Below, piece after piece: positions 1 through 6,041 of a stretch of DNA of 6,532 bases (positions are counted from its first letter, which is position 1; every line of letters begins with the position of its first letter). The DNA is from a bacterium. Lineage in GTDB: Bacteria; Nitrospinota_A; UBA7883; JACRGQ01. Both the position numbers and the translations under genes were made by a program. The stretch covers positions 1 through 6,532 of the forward strand of contig JAKAGL010000139.1 in NCBI GenBank assembly GCA_021815535.1, given 5' to 3'. The notes under the pieces were generated by a model. It was not told where the DNA came from and did no database searches. It was given only the letters and a program-made list of their open reading frames with translations.

Positions 1-17
1 CGATCTCGCCATCTTCC

Positions 18-353
18 TTATTTTGAAGCCGACCACGAGTAGCTGCGTACAATGCCTTGCGCATCGAACGTGACCTGCAGAAATTTCACTTTTGCGCCTG
101 ACATATCCGGCAACTTTCCCGATGCATGATAATATGTCCAATCCTCGAGGCGTTCCCCATCTTTATCCATGCTTACCCCGGTACTCGTCGGCGTCCCCAG
201 CCACGCTCGAACCTGATCTCGGGTGGAAATGCCGCGTTCTACTTTTGCCTCGAACACATTCACGGCGAAATCCTGCCCCACGTTAACCGTGCCGCAGGCG
301 GCAAGAAAGAAAACAACGGATGCGGCCAAGCCTGCCCGCATAAAGCCACTCAT
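18..353 (-). CDS. Small BamE/SmpA-like outer-membrane lipoprotein
   Basis: A 111-residue protein. Residues 6-19 form a hydrophobic signal segment ending in the lipobox LAAC, with Cys20 as the predicted lipidation site; Gly follows the Cys, so there is no Asp(+2) inner-membrane retention signal and an outer-membrane location is likely. The mature part (about 37-108) follows the SmpA/BamE (OmlA) pattern: a 'VERGISTRDQVRAWLGTP' segment (V38 to P55), then Asp/Gly-rich turn, a DWTYY strand (71-75), and a strand ending in FDAQG-V (96-102). BamE is an accessory lipoprotein of the outer-membrane beta-barrel assembly complex, but many lipoproteins of unknown role share this fold, so the BamE name itself is not justified. 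The start at 353 is supported by a perfect AAGGAGG (358-364), though the 4-base spacing is short; Met5 at 341 is the alternative. It lies 124 bases downstream of pal on the same strand and may share its transcript; I see no convincing terminator between them. Confidence 0.8.
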   Translation of the reverse strand: MSGFMRAGLAASVVFFLAACGTVNVGQDFAVNVFEAKVERGISTRDQVRAWLGTPTSTGVSMDKDGERLEDWTYYHASGKLPDMSGAKVKFLQVTFDAQGIVRSYSWSASK

Positions 354-357
354 AACG

Positions 358-364
358 CCTCCTT
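358..364 (-). promoter_or_regulatory. Shine-Dalgarno site of the small lipoprotein gene
   Basis: The minus strand reads AAGGAGG, a full anti-Shine-Dalgarno match, four bases before the ATG at 353-351. It decides for the upstream ATG over the second in-frame ATG four codons later, which would be 16 bases away. Confidence 0.7.
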
Positions 365-477
365 ATGAATGAATCCGCTTTTTATGCCGGGCCATTCCCG
401 CGGTCTACGCCCCCGGGATCTAAAAACCGCCGCCAGTGCGCTGAATTCAGATCACGGGGGACATATTAACCCGCCCG

Positions 478-1065
478 CTATTTTGCCAATGTGAATTGGG
501 CCCGGCGGTTCTTGTGCCATGCCTCTTCGTTATGGCCGGGGTCCACTGGCCGCTCTTCACCATAGCTAATGGTGCCAAGCTGCTTTTCATCGACCCCCAG
601 TGAAACCCAGTATTTTTTGACGGCGTTGGCCCGGCGTTCGCCCAGCGCCATATTGTATTCTTCCGTTCCCCGTTCATCGCAGTGGCCCTCAATGACGATC
701 TGTGCGCCATCGCTCTTCAAAGTTTCGGCCTCTTTTGCCAGCCCATCGCGGTATTCAGGAAGGATGTCATATTTATCGAATTTGAAATGAACGATCTCAA
801 ATGTTGAAAGATCGACTGCTTTGCCCGCCTCTGGAGAAGCCGATTCGGGTGCCGCGGGGGCGGCCTCATTTTCAGTTGATGGGGCTGCATTTCCCTCCGC
901 TGCCGCAGTTGCCGAAGAAGAAGCCTCCGGGGAAGTCGCCTCCGATTTTTGTTCGGCACCTTTGGCCGACTCCGGCCCCTCAGCGCTCTTTGCTTTGCTG
1001 GCGCAGGCGGAAGTAAAAGCGACCAAACCAATAGCCAATAACAGAGAAATAAATCGGGTTTTCAT
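478..1065 (-). CDS. pal: Peptidoglycan-associated lipoprotein Pal
   Basis: A 195-residue OmpA-family lipoprotein. Residues 1-20 are a lipoprotein signal peptide with lipobox TSAC and lipidated Cys21; Ala at +2 predicts sorting to the outer membrane. Residues 22-85 are a low-complexity linker rich in Ala, Glu, Pro and Ser. The OmpA C-terminal domain spans about 88-194, with FKFDKYDI (94-101), GHCDERGT (127-134), NMALGERRA (138-146), YGEERP (168-173) and NRR (186-188). These are the hallmark segments that bind the diaminopimelate of peptidoglycan. In the Tol-Pal system Pal anchors the outer membrane to the wall and supports its constriction at division. The open frame extends 18 codons further upstream to 1119, but that extension would bury the signal peptide; the ATG at 1065 has an AAGGAAGG seven bases upstream and starts MKTRF, a proper signal-peptide n-region. 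No tolB or ybgF neighbour is seen; the upstream gene is a divergent antiporter. Confidence 0.95.
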   Translation of the reverse strand: MKTRFISLLLAIGLVAFTSACASKAKSAEGPESAKGAEQKSEATSPEASSSATAAAEGNAAPSTENEAAPAAPESASPEAGKAVDLSTFEIVHFKFDKYDILPEYRDGLAKEAETLKSDGAQIVIEGHCDERGTEEYNMALGERRANAVKKYWVSLGVDEKQLGTISYGEERPVDPGHNEEAWHKNRRAQFTLAK

Positions 1066-1072
1066 CTTGACA

Positions 1073-1080
1073 CCTTCCTT
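1073..1080 (-). promoter_or_regulatory. Shine-Dalgarno site deciding the pal start
   Basis: The minus strand reads AAGGAAGG with seven bases to the ATG at 1065. This fixes the start at MKTRF and excludes the longer frame opening at 1119. Confidence 0.8.
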
Positions 1081-1117
1081 TTTACAAATGAAGCAGTTAG
1101 ACAACCTTATGGAATGC

Positions 1118-1147
1118 ATTTTACTTCATAGGAGATTTCTTGTGGAA
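1118..1147 (-). promoter_or_regulatory. Weak candidate promoter for pal
   Basis: On the minus strand TAAAAT (1118-1123) lies 18 bases after TTCCAC (1142-1147). The -10 hexamer is acceptable but the -35 matches the consensus poorly. It sits in the only space available for a pal promoter, the divergent region shared with the antiporter gene. Confidence 0.2.
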
Positions 1148-1167
1148 ATTATTTTTTACCAATAGGC

Positions 1168-1173
1168 TATACT
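1168..1173 (+). promoter_or_regulatory. Candidate -10 box for the antiporter gene
   Basis: TATACT lies about 40 bases before the start codon at 1214, a usual distance for a sigma-70-type promoter. No good -35 hexamer is found 16-19 bases upstream, and there is no extended -10 TG, so this is a -10 match by position only. Confidence 0.3.
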
Positions 1174-1213
1174 GGGCTCAATTCGAGTGAGTCCTACACT
1201 GTAAGGAACCTGC

Positions 1214-2449
1214 ATGGAAATTACCGGAGCGATATTGGCCGTTGGCGCCCTTGTTTTTTTGGCGCACCTCTTTTCCGCCCTTTTTGAGAAAACCCGCATA
1301 CCCGACGTATTGCCGCTTTTGTTTATCGGGCTTATGGCGGGGCCGGTTTTAAATATCATCCCCCGCGAGGCCTTCGGCGCGATCGGTCCGGTGTTCACCG
1401 TCATCGCCCTTATCGTCATCCTGTTTTATACGGGACTGGGAATGAACCTTTCCAATTTATTAAATTCCGCGGCAGCTGGCTTGACCGTTACCGCCGTCAA
1501 TTTTGCCGCAAGTGTTGCCGTTGTCACCGTTCTGGCCGCGATGTTTCTGGGGTATTCCCTCCTTGAGGCGCTGGCGTTGGGTGCGATTGTCGGCGGCACC
1601 TCTTCGGCCGTCGTCATTCCCGTTACGGCGCGCTTGGCGCTCGATGGAGAAGTGAAGACCGCACTGGTGCTGGAATCGACGCTGAGCGATGTACTTTGCA
1701 TTGTGTTCACCCTCGCCTTCATTAAGGCCGCGCAGATGCATTCCATCAACCCCGGCCTAATCGCGGGACAGATCGCTTCGTCCTTTGTGTTGGCGACGTT
1801 GATTGGCCTTCTCGCCGCTCTCTTTTGGTCGGCGATCCTCGAAAAGGTGCGTTTATTTGAAAACAGCACCTTCACCACTCCCGCATTTGTCTTTGTGGTG
1901 TATGGCATCGCCGAACTGCTGGGATATAGCGGCGCCATCGCCGCCTTTGCCTTCGGCATCATGCTGGGCAACGTCCATTCCATCAATGCGCCCAAGTTGG
2001 CGCGGCACCTTCCGGCCAAGCTCATCCACCTGAACGACCTGGAAAAGGCTTTTTTCAGCGAACTGGTTTTTTTGCTAAAAACCTTCTTCTTCGTATACAT
2101 CGGCTTAATGCTTAGTTTCAAAAGCATCCCCAACTTCCTTCTTGGCCTCGTTTTCTCCGTGATCCTGTACGGCGTCCGCCTACCCGTTATTAAACTTTCA
2201 TTTCGGCGGCAATTGAGTGACTATGACCGGTTTATCGCCGTCACGATGATACCAAAAGGGTTGGCTGCCGCCGTGCTTGCATCATTGGTGTCTGCCAGCG
2301 GCCTGCCAACCGGGGCACAAACGCAGGATATCGTTTATTCCATGGTGCTCTGCACCATCATTATTTCCTCACTGCTCGCGTTCCTTGCCGACAAAAAGTA
2401 TAAACCGGGTGGCGCCATTGTGCCGCCGAATCCCCACGTTTCCGCCTGA
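1214..2449 (+). CDS. CPA-family cation:proton antiporter, membrane domain only
   Basis: A 411-residue polytopic membrane protein with about 12 or 13 hydrophobic segments, matching the Na+/H+ exchanger (PF00999) fold. Members exchange Na+ or K+ for H+ across the inner membrane. Supporting segments are FYTGLGMNL (71-79), the unwound helix-4 type LGAIVGGTSSAVVIP (122-136), LESTLSDVLCIV (153-164) with the likely ion-binding Asp159, GYSGAIAAFAFGIMLGN (237-253), FFFVYIGLML (291-300) and TMIPKGLAAAVLAS (344-357) with Lys348. The position before Asp159 is Ser where CPA1 proteins usually have Asn and electrogenic CPA2 proteins have Asp. The chain stops soon after the last membrane helix, so there is no TrkA-N/RCK regulatory domain such as KefC has. 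The ATG at 1214 has AAGGA (1203-1207) six bases upstream. It is divergent from pal and appears monocistronic. The transported ion cannot be told from sequence alone. Confidence 0.9.
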   Translation: MEITGAILAVGALVFLAHLFSALFEKTRIPDVLPLLFIGLMAGPVLNIIPREAFGAIGPVFTVIALIVILFYTGLGMNLSNLLNSAAAGLTVTAVNFAASVAVVTVLAAMFLGYSLLEALALGAIVGGTSSAVVIPVTARLALDGEVKTALVLESTLSDVLCIVFTLAFIKAAQMHSINPGLIAGQIASSFVLATLIGLLAALFWSAILEKVRLFENSTFTTPAFVFVVYGIAELLGYSGAIAAFAFGIMLGNVHSINAPKLARHLPAKLIHLNDLEKAFFSELVFLLKTFFFVYIGLMLSFKSIPNFLLGLVFSVILYGVRLPVIKLSFRRQLSDYDRFIAVTMIPKGLAAAVLASLVSASGLPTGAQTQDIVYSMVLCTIIISSLLAFLADKKYKPGGAIVPPNPHVSA

Positions 2450-2488
2450 AGTTTCAGAACCTGTCCGCAACGGATGTGTTGCCGTAGC

Positions 2489-2516
2489 AGTGGACGTTTC
2501 CCACTATTAATTAGTG
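2489..2516 (+). repeat. Overlapping short inverted repeats after the antiporter gene
   Basis: AGTGG (2489-2493) can pair with CCACT (2501-2505) over a 7-base loop, while CACTA (2502-2506) can instead pair with TAGTG (2512-2516) over a 5-base loop. The middle arm is shared, so the two hairpins exclude each other. No T-run follows, so this is not a standard intrinsic terminator; it may still stabilise the 3' end of the antiporter transcript. Confidence 0.3.
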
Positions 2517-2642
2517 AAGAGGCAGGACTCGCCATATCTCGCCTCCAAACCGAACGTCAATATGTGGTTGGGCGCCATCTTTGGCCGTCCCGGTGACCAG
2601 CTTTGTGGGGGATAGAGCAAAAAATGAAGGGATCTTGGGATT
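2511..2642 (-). pseudogene. Possible relic of a gene 3' end (43 codons, no start)
   Basis: The minus strand is open for 43 codons between an in-frame TAG (2643-2645) and a TAA (2511-2513). The second half reads TGTAKDGAQPHIDVRFGG and then EIWRVLPLH, which looks like ordinary globular protein sequence with a structured C-terminus. No ATG, GTG or TTG start exists in the stretch, so if it was ever coding it is the tail of a decayed or truncated gene. I do not recognise the family. An open run of this length can also occur by chance in DNA of this composition. Confidence 0.22.
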
Positions 2643-2686
2643 CTAGAGCTATATACCAAGTACTTAGTTAGTGAATGGATAGAAAC

Positions 2687-2721
2687 AAAAAACCCCGCAG
2701 CCGAGGCATGCGGGGTTTTTT
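2687..2721 (-). terminator. Strong bidirectional intrinsic terminator
   Basis: The arms AACCCCGCA (2691-2699) and TGCGGGGTT (2709-2717) pair perfectly around a 9-base loop. Flanking runs of A on the left and T on the right extend the pairing by four A-T pairs and give a T-tract on either strand. It lies 19 bases beyond the stop of the RNA-binding protein gene, which is its most likely user, and it could also stop read-through from the antiporter gene 240 bases upstream on the other strand. Confidence 0.9.
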
Positions 2722-2740
2722 AAATTGCTCGTAAATTGGA

Positions 2741-3094
2741 CTAGTAGCGTCCGCCGCCGCCACCGCCGTAGCCGCCACCGCCACGGCCACCACGGCCGCC
2801 GCCAAAACCACCACGGCCGCCGCCGCCACCGCCACCGGTGCGGGGCTCTTGCGGTTTTGCTTCGGCAACGCGCAACGCGCGTCCTTCAACACTTACACCG
2901 TTGAGTTGGGCTATCGCCGCTTCCGATTCTTCATCGGTAGCCATTTCAACGAAGCCAAAACCTTTACAGCGGTTGGTTTCGCGGTCAATGATTACCTTTG
3001 CCGATTCCACCGTTCCCGCTTGCTCGAACTGTTCGCGCAGCGACTCATCGGTTGTGGAATAAGGCAGGTTGCCCACATACAGTTTTTTACCCAT
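2741..3094 (-). CDS. RRM-type RNA-binding protein with Gly/Arg-rich tail
   Basis: A 117-residue cytoplasmic protein with one RNA recognition motif (about 3-79) followed by a glycine/arginine-rich tail (about 86-117). RNP2 is LYVGNL (5-10) and RNP1 is KGFGFVEM (44-51), with the aromatic RNA-stacking residues Tyr6, Phe46 and Phe48 in place. The tail is built from GGGRGG, GRGGF and GGYGG-type runs, like the RGG boxes of cyanobacterial Rbp proteins and of similar short RRM proteins found in many proteobacteria. Those proteins bind single-stranded RNA with low sequence specificity, and cyanobacterial members are often cold-induced; that role is inferred here. The ATG at 3094 has GGAG (3100-3103) five bases upstream. 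The gene stands alone, closed by a strong terminator, with a candidate -10 box about 130 bases upstream that implies a long leader. Codons in the tail are mostly GGC and GGT. Confidence 0.93.
   Translation of the reverse strand: MGKKLYVGNLPYSTTDESLREQFEQAGTVESAKVIIDRETNRCKGFGFVEMATDEESEAAIAQLNGVSVEGRALRVAEAKPQEPRTGGGGGGGRGGFGGGRGGRGGGGYGGGGGGRY
2744..2836 (-). repeat. GGN-repeat tract coding the glycine-rich tail
   Basis: Thirty-one codons, about three quarters of them Gly and most of the rest Arg, form an imperfect trinucleotide repeat (CCG/CCA on the plus strand). Such tracts can change length by slippage, which would alter the number of RGG units without breaking the frame if whole codons are gained or lost. 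The transcript here is also rich in paired G doublets. Confidence 0.6.
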
Positions 3095-3142
3095 TAAAAC
3101 TCCAAATTAACACGGAACATAATTGACCCCGCCGACCGGAAC

Positions 3143-3158
3143 TTAAGCCCACGCTTAA
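3143..3158 (-). promoter_or_regulatory. Hairpin in the leader of the RNA-binding protein gene
   Basis: TTAAGC and GCTTAA form a perfect 6-bp stem around a 4-base loop (GTGG in the transcript), about 50 bases before the start codon. It falls inside the leader predicted from the -10 box at 3224-3229. Long structured leaders are common in cold-shock and autoregulated RNA-binding protein genes; whether this hairpin acts in that way is inference. Confidence 0.35.
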
Positions 3159-3223
3159 TGTATCCCTAAATGCGGAGCATGACTAACACGCTAGATGCTA
3201 ACATAATCTCCAAAGGTTGAAAA

Positions 3224-3229
3224 ATTATA
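3224..3229 (-). promoter_or_regulatory. Candidate -10 box for the RNA-binding protein gene
   Basis: The minus strand reads a perfect TATAAT within a very A/T-rich block (about 3220-3240). No -35 hexamer is recognisable at 16-19 bases. If used, transcription would begin near 3217 and leave a leader of about 120 bases before the ATG at 3094. Confidence 0.4.
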
Positions 3230-3289
3230 TTTTTTATTTGCGCTAGGGTTGTACCACAAAAGGGTAAGAGTAGTATTTTGTGATATTTG

Positions 3290-3295
3290 TATAAT
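3290..3295 (+). promoter_or_regulatory. Candidate -10 box for the TSUP exporter gene
   Basis: A perfect TATAAT lies 19 bases before the ATG at 3315, so a transcript would have a leader of only about 13 bases that still includes the weak CAGG ribosome site. The -35 region (near 3267-3272) is poor. The box falls within the 22-codon TTG-initiated extension of the frame, which argues against that longer start. Confidence 0.35.
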
Positions 3296-3314
3296 CATCT
3301 ATCATCAGGTTTAT

Positions 3315-4085
3315 ATGGGAACAATGCGATGGCTTTATCTAGGCATTGGGACAGCCGCCGGGTTTTTTGGCGGATTGGTTGGGCTGGGTGGGGGCATCGT
3401 CATGGTGCCGCTTTTAACCGGGGCGGCTGGATTTTCCCAGCGCCGTGCCCATGGCACCAGTTTGGCGGCGCTGGTGTTCACCGGTATTGCGGGGGCCGCC
3501 GCGTATGCGTTATCCGGCACGGTTGATTTGTTGGCGTCGGGGGCATTGGCATCAACCGCCGTACTTTCGGCTGGAGCCGGTGCGCGGAACGCTCACCATC
3601 TTCCTGCGGACAGGCTCAAGCGGTATTTCGGAATTTTTCAGTTGGGAGTTGCATTGTTGCTTTTCGTAAAGCCGTGGCTTGTTCACGGGAATATTCCCGG
3701 TATCTGGATGAGGGTGTTTTTACTGATGGCCGCTGGTGGGGCAACCGGCTATCTATCCGGGATGATGGGGGTTGGTGGCGGCTCGATCATGGTGCCCGCG
3801 ATGGTGTTGCTGGCGGGGATGGGGCAACATGTGGCGCAGGGGAGCGCGTTGCTGGCGATGGTTCCGGCGGGCATTGCTGGCGGGACGGCGCACTACCGGC
3901 TGGGGAACGTGGCGAGGGATGCGTTGTGGTGGCTGCTGCCGGGGATCATTGTGGGCACTTTTACGGGCGGGCGGGCGGCGGCGGCCATCGACGGCAATTG
4001 GCTGCGGATGCTGTTTGCCTGTGTGCTGGTGTATGTGGGAACGCGGTACGCCATGACCTCCGCACCAAGTGAAAAGTTGGCATAA
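3315..4085 (+). CDS. TSUP (TauE/SafE, formerly DUF81) family membrane exporter
   Basis: A 256-residue inner-membrane protein with about eight hydrophobic segments, built as two related halves as is typical of TSUP transporters. The family signature occurs twice: GLVGLGGGIVMVPLL (20-34) and GMMGVGGGSIMVPAM (149-163). Each is followed by a matching helix: AHGTSLAALVFTGIAGAAAY (45-64) and AQGSALLAMVPAGIAGGTAH (174-193). Family members export sulfite, sulfoacetate, other organosulfur anions or organic acids; the substrate here cannot be told, and no sulfur-metabolism gene lies alongside. The frame is open from a TTG at 3249, but those 22 codons (MYHKRVRVVF...) do not resemble the family and overlap a likely promoter. 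The ATG at 3315 has a weak AGG (3307-3309) five bases upstream; ATG 3324 (MRWLYLG) is the alternative. It is divergent from the RNA-binding protein gene and looks monocistronic. Confidence 0.9.
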   Translation: MGTMRWLYLGIGTAAGFFGGLVGLGGGIVMVPLLTGAAGFSQRRAHGTSLAALVFTGIAGAAAYALSGTVDLLASGALASTAVLSAGAGARNAHHLPADRLKRYFGIFQLGVALLLFVKPWLVHGNIPGIWMRVFLLMAAGGATGYLSGMMGVGGGSIMVPAMVLLAGMGQHVAQGSALLAMVPAGIAGGTAHYRLGNVARDALWWLLPGIIVGTFTGGRAAAAIDGNWLRMLFACVLVYVGTRYAMTSAPSEKLA

Positions 4086-4187
4086 CCGGCGTTCATGCAA
4101 TTCTTTCTTTTCCGCCATTGCCATCATTGCGGCCAAATCCTCCTGCCGCGTTAAAAATCCGGAAAATGCCCCTCGCGGAAAGTGCGG

Positions 4188-4193
4188 TATACT
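4188..4193 (+). promoter_or_regulatory. Candidate -10 box for the kinase-like gene
   Basis: TATACT lies 32 bases before the start codon at 4226, a good distance for a sigma-70-type promoter. The -35 region 17 bases upstream (near 4165-4170) has little consensus. No terminator is visible after the exporter gene, so read-through from it is also possible. Confidence 0.35.
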
Positions 4194-4225
4194 TTAAAGG
4201 CACCACCGAAAGGAGCCGACCGTAA

Positions 4226-6037
4226 ATGCCAAATACGCCGATTGCCGCGAAAAAAAATCCGTTCACCATGATCCGCGACCAAAAAGTCATCATCGACTAC
4301 GCCGCCATTTACTGCCGCACGCCGCAGGAATTGCTGAAGAGCACGCTGTTCCTGGAAATACTCACCCGGTTTATCCACCGCATAGAGAAAAAGCGGACCC
4401 CCGGCTACCTCTTTTTGCGCGAACGCTTCCCGAATATGAAATCGGACGAAGTTCCGAACTTTGTGTTGCGCCTGCTCCGTCTTTTGGTGGGACACACCGC
4501 GGAAGAGATCATCGCGCTCAATCCCGGTTACGGAAGCGTGCTGAACGAAGGCCACGACCGTGAATGGATATACGAACTGCGGCGCGACCTGTACAACTAT
4601 TGGCGGCGCATCGAGCGGTACATCTTCCTTGAGATGCCGCCCGGCTCCGGCCAGAATTCCATCGACATCTATCACGACCAGTTCATGTCCGGCTGCGAAG
4701 ACTTGCGCAACCTTATCCTGCGGACGAACCGTCTCATCGGCGAGCACCTGTCCGGTAAAGACCCCAAGGTTTACCGCCAGCTTCCCGCCGGGGCGAACAT
4801 GGCGATGCTGTTGGAACGGATCGACTGGAAGTGCCCGGCGTTCCTGCAGGCGTTTAAGGATGTGGAATTCATCCGCATCACGCTCATCGAGCCGCCGCTG
4901 ATCCTGTATTCGCGGTCCAACACGCGCCAAGGGACGTTTTTGGAGATCCCCGGCCCGCACGGCCCCATCACGGTGGATCCCAGCGAGTGGTTCTGCTTCC
5001 CCGCCAAGGTGGGCGAACTGACCGCGTTCATCTTCTTCCATCACGATTACATCGCGCAGGCGCTTTCAATGGCGAACCTGTTCGAGATCGCGGAATACGA
5101 AGACATCAACGGCAAAATGCCGGATCTGGTGGTGCTGTTCGGCGTGCCGGGGGAGGGCATGAAGGAGTACACGGAATTTTTCGAGGATCGGCAAAGCGGC
5201 ATCATCACCGGCATGGTGCAGCGCAACGCCGAGGTTGGCTACTTCGGCTATTTCAAAAAGATGACGCTGACGCTGCACAACGTGGCGATGCTGAACAGGG
5301 GCCGTCTGCCGCTTCACGGCGCGATGGTGCATATCAAGCTGAAAGAGGGGGGCTACGCGAATATCGTCCTCGTGGGGGATTCCGGCGCGGGCAAAAGCGA
5401 AACGCTGGAGGCGCTGCGCGCCATCGCCGAAGAATACTTCAGCGACATCAAGGTGATCTTCGACGACATGGGAAGCCTCGCCGTCAAGGAGGACGGCCGC
5501 GTACACGGCTACGGCACCGAGATCGGCGCGTTCGTCCGGCTGGACGACCTACACCCCAAATACGCCTACGACGAGGTGGACCGATCCATCTTCATCAATC
5601 CGGACCGCAAGAACGCCCGGCTCGTCATGCCGATCACCGCCTATCACCACGTGGTGATGGGGTATCCGGTGGACATGCTGTTTTACGCCAACAACTACGA
5701 GCATCTGGACGACGAAAAACCGGCGGTGGAATTCTTCAGCCGCGCGGAGGACGCCCTGCATGTCTTCCGCGACGGCTCGCGCCTTGCCAAGGGAACCACC
5801 GACGAGAAGGGGCTGGTCCGCACGTACTTCGCCAATCCGTTTGGCGCGCAACAGCGCGAGGTGAAGCACGAGAAGGTGGCGGCGGCGGTCTTCGCGCGCA
5901 TGTTCGAGACCGGCGTAAAGGTGGGGCAGGTGCGCACGCGCCTCGGCATCCCCGGCTTCGAGCAGGAGGGGCCAAAGGCGGTGGCGGAAAAACTTTACGT
6001 AATACTGAAAGAACTGGCCCAACGGCCGGGACGCTGA
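4226..6037 (+). CDS. HPr-kinase/PEP-carboxykinase-like P-loop protein, function unknown
   Basis: A 603-residue soluble protein with no signal peptide or membrane helix. Residues 359-420 match the catalytic core of bacterial HPr kinase/phosphorylase: a His before the P-loop in LPLHGAMVHI (His364), the Walker A motif GDSGAGKSE (384-392), and an Asp-Asp pair in VIFDDMGS (Asp413-Asp414) where HprK has ADD. The C-terminal third also recalls ATP-dependent PEP carboxykinase, notably KGTTDEKGLVRTYFANPFG (522-540), comparable to that enzyme's 'AGTE-G...FG.PF' segment. HprK and PEP carboxykinase share this P-loop superfamily. The first 350 residues are not recognised and are much longer than the roughly 130-residue HprK N-domain. 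I infer nucleotide binding and probable phosphotransfer to an unknown substrate. A plain PEP carboxykinase label is unlikely to be right, because the GTGKT-type P-loop is absent. AAGGAG (4210-4215) lies 10 bases before the ATG. An aldo/keto reductase-like gene follows 20 bases downstream, probably in the same operon. Confidence 0.75.
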   Translation: MPNTPIAAKKNPFTMIRDQKVIIDYAAIYCRTPQELLKSTLFLEILTRFIHRIEKKRTPGYLFLRERFPNMKSDEVPNFVLRLLRLLVGHTAEEIIALNPGYGSVLNEGHDREWIYELRRDLYNYWRRIERYIFLEMPPGSGQNSIDIYHDQFMSGCEDLRNLILRTNRLIGEHLSGKDPKVYRQLPAGANMAMLLERIDWKCPAFLQAFKDVEFIRITLIEPPLILYSRSNTRQGTFLEIPGPHGPITVDPSEWFCFPAKVGELTAFIFFHHDYIAQALSMANLFEIAEYEDINGKMPDLVVLFGVPGEGMKEYTEFFEDRQSGIITGMVQRNAEVGYFGYFKKMTLTLHNVAMLNRGRLPLHGAMVHIKLKEGGYANIVLVGDSGAGKSETLEALRAIAEEYFSDIKVIFDDMGSLAVKEDGRVHGYGTEIGAFVRLDDLHPKYAYDEVDRSIFINPDRKNARLVMPITAYHHVVMGYPVDMLFYANNYEHLDDEKPAVEFFSRAEDALHVFRDGSRLAKGTTDEKGLVRTYFANPFGAQQREVKHEKVAAAVFARMFETGVKVGQVRTRLGIPGFEQEGPKAVAEKLYVILKELAQRPGR

Positions 6038-6041
6038 CCGC

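Larger units (their letters stand above)
2450..2740. other. Intergenic region without a convincing gene
   Basis: About 290 bases separate the antiporter stop from the stop of the convergent RNA-binding protein gene. The region holds short overlapping inverted repeats (2489-2516), a 43-codon start-less open stretch on the minus strand (2511-2642) and a strong terminator hairpin (2687-2721). No plus-strand gene is credible here. Confidence 0.6.

Noticed and set aside
441..450. Perfect 10-base palindrome CTGAATTCAG between pal and the small lipoprotein gene
   Set aside because: It has no loop or T-run to act as a terminator, no second copy in the window, and a palindrome of this length is easily found by chance.
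1066..1119. 18-codon N-terminal extension of Pal from the ATG at 1119
   Set aside because: It would place the lipoprotein signal peptide internally and ignore the AAGGAAGG that lies seven bases before the ATG at 1065.
801..1165. Plus-strand open frames across the Pal linker region
   Set aside because: They are antisense to the Ala/Glu/Pro-rich linker of Pal, whose low-complexity codons keep several frames open. No ribosome site or domain supports them.
3249..3314. TTG-initiated 22-codon N-terminal extension of the TSUP exporter
   Set aside because: It overlaps a perfect TATAAT box, has no ribosome site, and its residues do not fit the family, whose members begin just before the first glycine-rich signature.
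4086..4225. Search for a terminator after the exporter gene
   Set aside because: Only a weak CCGC/GCGG pairing with a long loop and no T-tract is present (near 4111-4133), so no terminator is called.
4151..5044. A 297-codon open frame on the minus strand opposite the kinase-like gene
   Set aside because: It is antisense to a well-supported coding region with clear motifs. Its translation is rich in His, Arg, Val and Gln with no recognisable domain, as expected of a complementary frame in G+C-rich DNA.
4226..6037. Annotation as ATP-dependent PEP carboxykinase
   Set aside because: The P-loop is GDSGAGKSE rather than the GTGKT type, with a His-Gly before it as in HprK, and the long N-terminal region does not match the enzyme. 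Only the C-terminal segment is reminiscent, so superfamily membership is all that can be claimed.
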